The notes beneath the pieces were generated by a model that had not been told where the DNA came from, made no database searches, and saw only the letters and a list, made by a program, of their open reading frames with translations. A program made the translations under genes and the position numbers. DNA of 64,000 nt, taken from NCBI RefSeq assembly GCF_036785885.1, contig NC_092329.1, positions 4,898,001 to 4,962,000 of the forward strand, given 5' to 3'. Shown here in pieces: positions 57,416 through 64,000 of the stretch. Each line of letters starts with the position of its first letter. Positions within the stretch are counted from its first letter, which is position 1. Source of the stretch: Coffea arabica. Taxonomy: Eukaryota > Streptophyta > Magnoliopsida > Gentianales > Rubiaceae.

Positions 57416-58956
57416 TGATAGGTTGCGATTTTATTATTTATTTTATTATTAATTTCCCCTATTGCCTAATCCAACGTGGATTAATTGTTGGATTCTACTC
57501 ACTTTTAGTATTTTGTATTTATTTCAGGAAGTAAAATGAAAATATGATAACGGGTACCAATTTAACAGAAAAGGAGTCCAAATGATAGAGTTTATCCAGG
57601 GGCATTTTTGGAAAATAAGACAGTACGCCTAGTTGGGTAATTTCTGCGAAGGCAAGGACGGAACGAGGGCTGAAGTTTTTCTCTCGGCTGGGGGCGCCGC
57701 ACAGGGCATGAGAGTAGACTTTTAGATAGGAATACTTTTGGAGTTGCTTTTGTTGACTTTTCCTTGGTTGGCTTTTGCTTAGCTTCAATTCTCGTATGTC
57801 AATTAGCACAATTGAATGATTCCCTGTAGCTTTTCTATTTGACGTTGGCTTTTCGTCCTTTGTGGTTCTCCTGCCGCGTATGCTGGAACAATTGAAGGAT
57901 TTAATCATTCTAGGCAGTTTTCGCTTCCTATCATCGTTTGAAGCAAATTGAAATTTCCCAAACGTAGAAGATGGCCGCAGCTTTTGTTTCAATTTCGTAT
58001 GGCTTTTTCTCATAAAAAATGAACTAATCTCCTCACTCTAGTCAAGGAACAACCGAGGTTTTGATTTACCTAAAAATTATGAGATCAATTTAATTTTATC
58101 TTTTTCTTTTATTTATTGGTATTCGCATATTCTTTGATTGCAGTACTTGTGATTATTTAATTAATTGATTGTTTTGGATCTGGATAATTAGTTAACTCGA
58201 TAATCTATTGTCAATTAAGGCATTAAATCCGTAATTGTTTAATTGCCTTAAAATAGTGACAACTGGCATAATTAGACTTGTGCCAGGGAATACGCGGGCT
58301 AATCTAAAATAACCCTGGTAGTGCGTTATTTGGTTAGAATAGAACTCCTCTAATACGTAAGGCAATTGGAGAATTAAATCTTATGGGCATACGTAGGATT
58401 ATTTCTCAATTAGAGTATTGATTAACGGGCGTACCTTAATCACCGACACAGTAAGGAGGGGTTGACTGTCATCGCTTGTTTGGCAGTTATAACCTATTTA
58501 TTAATAAATAATTGGAATTGCTAGTGCATCGCTGATCATGTAGGTGAATCATTGTTGAAGTTATTTCTTGGCTAGACTTTTAATTATTATTACCTTGTTT
58601 TTAGTGAATTGTCATTTAATTTTTAGTTGGCTATTTTACTCTTAGTTGAATTGTTTTAATTGCCACCCTTTATAAAAAAAACACCCCCTGTGTTACTTTG
58701 GATTTCTAAAGAGACAAATATCCCCAATTCCTGAGGATACGACCCTATTTGACCTGTCTACAAATTCATAATTATTTGTGAAAAAAACCATCCTATTCGG
58801 GTATATCGGATCAAGCAAACTCTTCGCGAACAGGGTGAATCAAGTAACCCATTGCACACCTAGAGTCCCTGCTCCAGTACTTGGAATCGGGTTTTGGTTA
58901 CTTTAACTGGCAATTAGGTTTATTTTTATTATTATACAGGCTTCGACAGCTTGTCA
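57416..58956 (-). mobile_element. Solo LTR, 1541 bp, copy 2 (opposite orientation)
   Basis: The reverse complement aligns with 4609-6045 over its length. Ends on the plus strand are TGATAGGTTG and ...CGACAGCTTGTCA. Perfect 5-bp duplications CTTTT lie at 57411-57415 and 58957-58961. There is no internal region, so it is a recombination-derived solo LTR. Substitutions and indels against copy 1 are common, and the target duplications differ, so these are independent insertions. Confidence 0.85.
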
Positions 58957-60251
58957 CTTTTCAAAAAAAAAAAATAATAATTTATGTCTTGGAGGAATCC
59001 TTTCTTAGTGCTTGGGCCTTTCTTATATATATTTTTTCTTTGTTAAGTAATATTTGAAAAGACTACTTTTAACAAAAATGCATCCCTATTGGTTGGTGGG
59101 TTATTTGTAGAATTGTCCAAGAATTCACCTATAAGAAGTGAGAATGGAATATAATATACAAGATGAGATGTGTTAGTACTCTTGAATAAAAAGGTAGCAG
59201 TGAAAACAGGTATCCTTTTTTCTTCTTTAACCCCATTTTCCCCTTAGGATCTATATATTTTATGACGGATATTACAATCTTTTCATAACATAAAGAGAGG
59301 CAAGTATGAGCATTCAAAAGTTAGGGGAAGTGGCTGCAATTTAAAAGGGTACACACCTATTTACACGAAAAAATGACCAAGATGGTCTCATCTCATTTCT
59401 TGAAAAAGCACGACAACTTCCCACATAAAAATAATTGCCATGCAACTATACTTGTTCTGACTATATTATCCGAATATTTTAAGCTGGAAGCAGTCTAATA
59501 CAAGACGTTGTTTATCTCTATATGAAAGCAATACTTGCTTCATTTTGATGGTTTGGAAGTTTTCTTTTATTTAATTTTATCGATGGTTTGACAGTTGACT
59601 AAAAGATCAATCTAATCTCTAGATGCGTAGATGATGCAGTTACATGTCTGATATAATTTGTGGATAGACATTCTACAACAATGACCCCTCATAGATTTTT
59701 CAGTGGCAAGTTGTTTGTCGAATTAAATAAATGGCGGCTTTTCTGAAATTTAATCCTTCACCAGAGAACATATATTATAGTAGTACTTTTTAGTTCGTTT
59801 TCGGAGGCACGTATGACATATGGTACTTGTTTTTGTTTGAAAGGAAAACGTTGTTCAAAAACGTTGAATTGTCGCAACGATTTCCGATTGGTGCAGACGT
59901 GTCATGCCAATAAAAAAATGTAATGATTGTATAACTAAATAGCACAAAGCCTTATGCACGCACGTACGTAAGCTGTATCTGTAATTAATTAATGAAATTG
60001 ACCATCTTCTTCTTTTTGATCATCTCCCTGGTCAGGTTTCTTGGTGCATGGTCAGGTTAGCGATATCCATGGCTGCCACCTAAAGAAAGACCTTAATTAA
60101 ATTAACCTCGCAGGATAAAATCTGCATGCATTTGACAAATTTAGTGATACAGTCACGAGCGTCATTCTTTGAAGAATATATTATCATAGATTCATATGCG
60201 AATTTCTGAGTCTTACATTTAAGATTATTACGGGTTTTTCTTTTTAATTCT
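58957..60251. other. Intergenic, nothing recognised
   Basis: AT-rich sequence without conserved frames or element ends that I can support. Confidence 0.4.
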
Positions 60252-60824
60252 AGGACTAACTCCATTTTGCATCTTTGAACTTATACCACTTCCTCACTTT
60301 GCACGCTAAATTTTAATTTTGAATATTTTACATTTTAAACTCTCAATTTTTGCACACTTTACAGATAAATTCTCAAGTTTATTCCATTGATATCCAATCA
60401 ATAACAATGTTAGTAAAATTAATGGAGTAGAGGTTCGTACAAATCAATGATAATATGTTGAAAGTGATCAAAAGCAATAAGAGGATTGCAACTAGAACAA
60501 AGTGTATCATTACTTAGCAAAATTAATGAGATAAAGTATGATACAAAATAATGGAAATGTATCATTTTATTTTAGTTATGATATCTTTGTTTCTTTTGAC
60601 CACTTTCAACATATTATCACTAATTTTTATGATCCTCCATTCTATTAATTTTGCTAACATGGTTGTGTGTTGGACTCAAACGGAATAAACTTGAAAGTTT
60701 AGAGTGCAGAGTACTTAAAAATAAAAATTTATAGTGCAAAATGTTCCAAAATTAAAATTTGAGTGCAAAGTGAGAAAGCAGTACAAGTTCAAAGGTGCAA
60801 AGACAACAAAGCAAAGCTAGTCCT
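60252..60824. mobile_element. Foldback MITE, copy 2
   Basis: The left end AGGACTAACTCCATTTTGCA is mirrored by the right end (AAGCAAAGCTAGTCCT). TTAATTCT occurs on both sides and may be an 8-bp target duplication. The interior matches the element at 55933-56499. Confidence 0.7.
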
Positions 60825-61434
60825 TAATTCTCTAACTTGTTTTATCATATGCAAATTTCTGAGTCATGCATTATAAATTACTGCGCAATGACTAAGCATA
60901 GTTTATGTAACTTGAGACTTTGATGGTGAAAAAATTTGTGTTGCTATTTAGTCAAAAAAACATGCAGAATTAGCACCGGCTTTCTTCCCAAATTCTACTC
61001 GTGTTCATATTCGATCTCCTGAAGAGGAGCATACCATACTTGTCGGATTGTTAATTTTTTGATAGTAATACATATCAGTCATGTTAGGGGCTGTAGTTCT
61101 GAAGTTACGACTTAAACACAAAAATTAATTGTATTAACTAAAGTTGTTCTCATTGCTTAGTAGTATTCATCTTAATCGTTAAGCCGTACGTTACCAGTCA
61201 TGAATGGAATAATCTCTTGTTTTAATTATTTTGACAATCGACAGAATTGAATCCAATAAGATTATATAAGGAATTAGATGAAAAGGCCTGTTCCACCACT
61301 TCTAGGGCTTCATTAAACAATAAAAAAAAGAATAAATCAACGAATAAAACAATTATTTGGCATGCAATCAAATAATATGCTGTAACTCCAGACTTTCATG
61401 GCTTGTTGATGTGGTAAAAAATGGTTGTGTATCT
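60825..61434. other. Downstream flank of the partial patatin gene
   Basis: No gene or element identified; probably includes the 3' UTR of the gene ending at 61435. Confidence 0.4.
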
Positions 61435-63522
61435 CTAGGGGGTGATTGCTGCTCCCACCAACGCCTTGGACTGCCTTAGTTTTCTTTCATCTGACAGTAA
61501 TTTTGCAAACCTATGAAATAAGTGCATCCGGATGAAATTAGTTAGCAAAACTAATTTTGAAGAATTAAAAACAAAATAGTTTGTCGCAGTATGATGTCCC
61601 TCAGATCCATAGTCTCTACCTATTCAAAGCTTCTGCATTTGTTCCCCCATTATTGACAGGCTCAGAGAGGCCTGTCGCCAGATTAACTCTTGCAACCGGT
61701 TTTTCCAGCAAGTCTTCTCCAATTTTTGACAGTCTCTCAATATTCTTCTCCCCCGCACCATCGAGGCATCGTTCTGTCCCTGTTAATGCGTCATCCTAAT
61801 ATGCATTTATGCGCGTTTGATTAATTAGCTAGTTAAATTTCAGTAGCATTAAGAATTATCAGGAAAAGTTGAAGCCGTGCATTTAACAAATAAAAAAAAT
61901 ATATTGATAGGCATACTTGAATTCGGAGGTAATTATCTTCAGAATGAAGCGCTTGAAAATGTGAAGAAAGATGGAAATCGACCATGCTTGCAGTGGCTTG
62001 AGTAAATGCATCCACAATGGGTCTTGAACCTCCGCTAAATAACCAACCTAAAACACCCCATTTGGCAGCCCTTTTCGAGTTATATTTCTTCTGCACCTTC
62101 CCAGAACCTGTGCCTAGAGATATAACTAGGAAATGACAGTAATCCATTGGATTGATAGGAAGGAAATCCGGGTTTCTGCCAAAAACGTGTTTGGCAAGTC
62201 GGCTTGTGGCTATCTGTGACTGCAATCAAAGTCGAAGAAGTTTATGATATTGTCCTACTATCCTGACAACCTTTTATCATTTCATTTATTCGCGACCTTA
62301 TACCTTAAAACCAGAAGCAGGGTAATGATAAATCATCGGATAGTCTTTTCTACGAGCCATGTGAATAGGCTTATGCAAACTTGCAAAGTTCAAGGGTTAG
62401 GTTATGTCGAAAGGCATGGAACAAAGGAACCATGTGTGCACCAACGGATTACATGCACGTCACATTTATAAAATTTAGAGTTTAAACTTAAATTGAGATA
62501 GTGTATCATGTATCTAAACTCGTTAGTGTATATATATATTGTCTAAATCAGAATGTATAAATTTTTTTCTTCGAAAATGGTATGCCATATAGGCGCTGTA
62601 TATACTTCAGTACGTACCGGATTACTTGCAGCAACGCCACCATCAATAAGATTGAATTCGCGAACAATCCCGGCGTCATCCTTGGTTGTGAAATAATGGG
62701 GAGGAAAGTAAGTCGGAGTTGCAAAGGTGCTAACGCAGATGTCAGCTAACCGAGCATTCAACCCTGCAGAGCTGTAAGCCTATAACATGGTATGATCATA
62801 GTACTCCAGAATTTAGATAAAGTTGATCCTCATTTGTTTTAATTTATTTTTTGTGTTTTTTTCCTAGTTTCTGCACAAAGAAAGAGTGATTACCTCGTAA
62901 GAGGAAAAAATAGTTGGTTGCAGCTGCTTGATGTCGAACGTAGGAATAATAACGTTTGTCAAGGAATCAGTCATCCGCTTCTCACCGAGGATGTCTCTGG
63001 TGAACCTTCGAAGATACTTGCCGCTGTACTTTGGACCCGTTACCGATCTGACTGTATTTCTGATATATCTAGCAATTTTTCCCCTATCATTCACACATAC
63101 AAGAACAAAATAGTTATAACTTATCCTATGACCTTAAAGTGTAGAGATATTGCTTTATATATATATATAGTTTCTACTTATACTATTGATTGATGCAGTG
63201 TAAAGTTGCATTTTAGTGTAAATAAAAGAAAGAGTTTAGAAAGACATAAAATGGAGGAGAATTTATTGATATTAGAAACGGATCATAACTAACAAATCTT
63301 TCTACCCTAAGTAGAAACAAAAATGGTAAAGGCTAAGGTACCTTGTATGTGGAAAAATCTTAGCAATTGCTGTTTGTAGAAGTGGTTTATATCTTTAGCA
63401 GTATAGAGAGGACGGTTATTTTCATCTGGCGCTGTCAATAGCACAGTTGTAAGGCCACCTGTGCCTGTTCCGGCTATCACATCAAAATAATCTGCAATTC
63501 TTGCATCGTCGCCATCCACTTC
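61435..63522 (-). pseudogene. Patatin-like gene lacking the catalytic serine (exons 2-7)
   Basis: Exons on the minus strand: 63522-63342, 63083-62894, 62779-62618, 62219-61917, 61795-61620, 61510-61435. Exon 1 would lie beyond the window. Exon 2 reads GTGTGG where the family has GTSTGG: codon GGC at 63465-63463 replaces AGC, removing the nucleophile. Asp in [11 protein letters not shown] is kept. Exon 2 is 181 nt, one base short of the usual 182, so with the visible donor the join to exon 3 shifts frame. Exons 3-7 by contrast are fully open with canonical sites and a stop, and exons 5 and 6 are separate. It could be a young pseudogene, or a pseudoenzyme if an unseen donor restores the frame. 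Confidence 0.7.
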
Positions 63523-63645
63523 CTAGCAATATCATTTAGAAAACAGGAATGATCGTAACCAAGAAAAGAGTCAAGGAACGGGAATGCCCGACCAAAATCT
63601 GGATAAGCTAAGATGATTAAGCAGGCGAAAATCGCAACGGATCTT

Positions 63646-64000
63646 CTGTCCCACACTTTGTGCCACTCTCTGTCCCACTTTTTATTATATTGCTATTTCT
63701 CCTACATAAACATCATATTTTAGTTCTTTTTTGTTTCCTTAAAATCCAATAACTATTAATTCAGTAATACACAAAATTTATCAAACTCAAAAAATCAAAA
63801 TGCATAAAAAATGAGATTTTTTATAAATTTTCTACTGTATTTTTTAATTTTCTATTATATATTACTTTTTTGAAGCTGTTGTATTTATTTTTTATTGAAT
63901 TAATAGTTATTAGATCTTAAGGAAACAAAAAAGAACTAAAATATGATGTTTATGTAGGAGAAATAGTAATATAATAAAAAGTGGGACAGAGAGTGACACA
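63646..64000. mobile_element. Hairpin MITE, running off the window end
   Basis: A left arm (about 63,655-63,775: TGTGCCACTCTCTGTCCCAC ... TTAGTTCTTTTTTGTTTCC) is repeated as an almost perfect inverted right arm (about 63,893-64,000). The arms exceed 100 bases around an AT-rich loop. The left flank CTGTCCCACACTTTG at 63646 suggests the element continues past 64000. It lies where intron 1 of the partial patatin gene would be. Confidence 0.75.

Overview
The window reads as nuclear DNA of a flowering plant, probably a eudicot. Short GT-AG introns interrupt genes of the plant patatin-like phospholipase family, and the space between them is AT-rich and packed with nested LTR retrotransposons, Helitrons, hAT-type and other foldback elements. 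The gene style would fit an asterid such as a coffee relative, but that is a guess. I see no rRNA, tRNA, CRISPR or prokaryotic-style operons.

The theme is a local cluster of patatin-like acyl hydrolase (PLP) genes. Plus strand: an orphan promoter plus exon 1 (6480-6932), an intact 7-exon gene (7639-9702, 407 aa), a wrecked copy (20984-23159), and a second intact gene (33445-35803, 398 aa). The two intact plus-strand genes are a recent segmental duplicate pair. Minus strand: a gene scattered in pieces (24010-30927, with an exon-2 relic at 36684-36754), a complete 6-exon gene (43195-55562, 412 aa) carrying a 9.5 kb retrotransposon in intron 4, and a partial gene (61435-63522, exon 1 beyond the window) whose nucleophile serine codon has become glycine.

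Mobile elements with defined ends: a young Ty3/Gypsy Tat-type element (44127-53606, 442-bp LTRs with two differences, TSD TATAT) with an uninterrupted 1,889-codon gag-pol frame, two RNase H domains and an antisense two-exon ORF; a degraded Copia element (25791-30721, TSD ATATC); a short gag-only Copia-type element (10547-13361, TSD GTCTT); two solo LTRs of one family in opposite orientation (4609-6045, TSD TATCC; 57416-58956, TSD CTTTT); two Helitrons with TC...hairpin-CTAG ends inserted between A and T (19721-20803 plus; 37959-41205 minus) and the 3' end of a third (36794); hAT-like elements with 8-bp target duplications (2751-3374, 11955-12239, 14309-15083, 24057-24488); and several foldback MITEs.

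Between 13.5 and 16.2 kb lies a duplicated fragment of a gene I do not recognise, its copies separated by a hAT element. Long stretches (16.2-16.97, 17.9-19.4, 36.8-37.9, 41.2-43.2, 56.5-57.4 and 59.0-61.4 kb) hold no gene I can support. The biology is a lipid acyl-hydrolase cluster expanding by duplication while being taken apart by transposons; the copies span intact genes, one complete gene with a giant intron, a possibly non-catalytic copy and plain relics.
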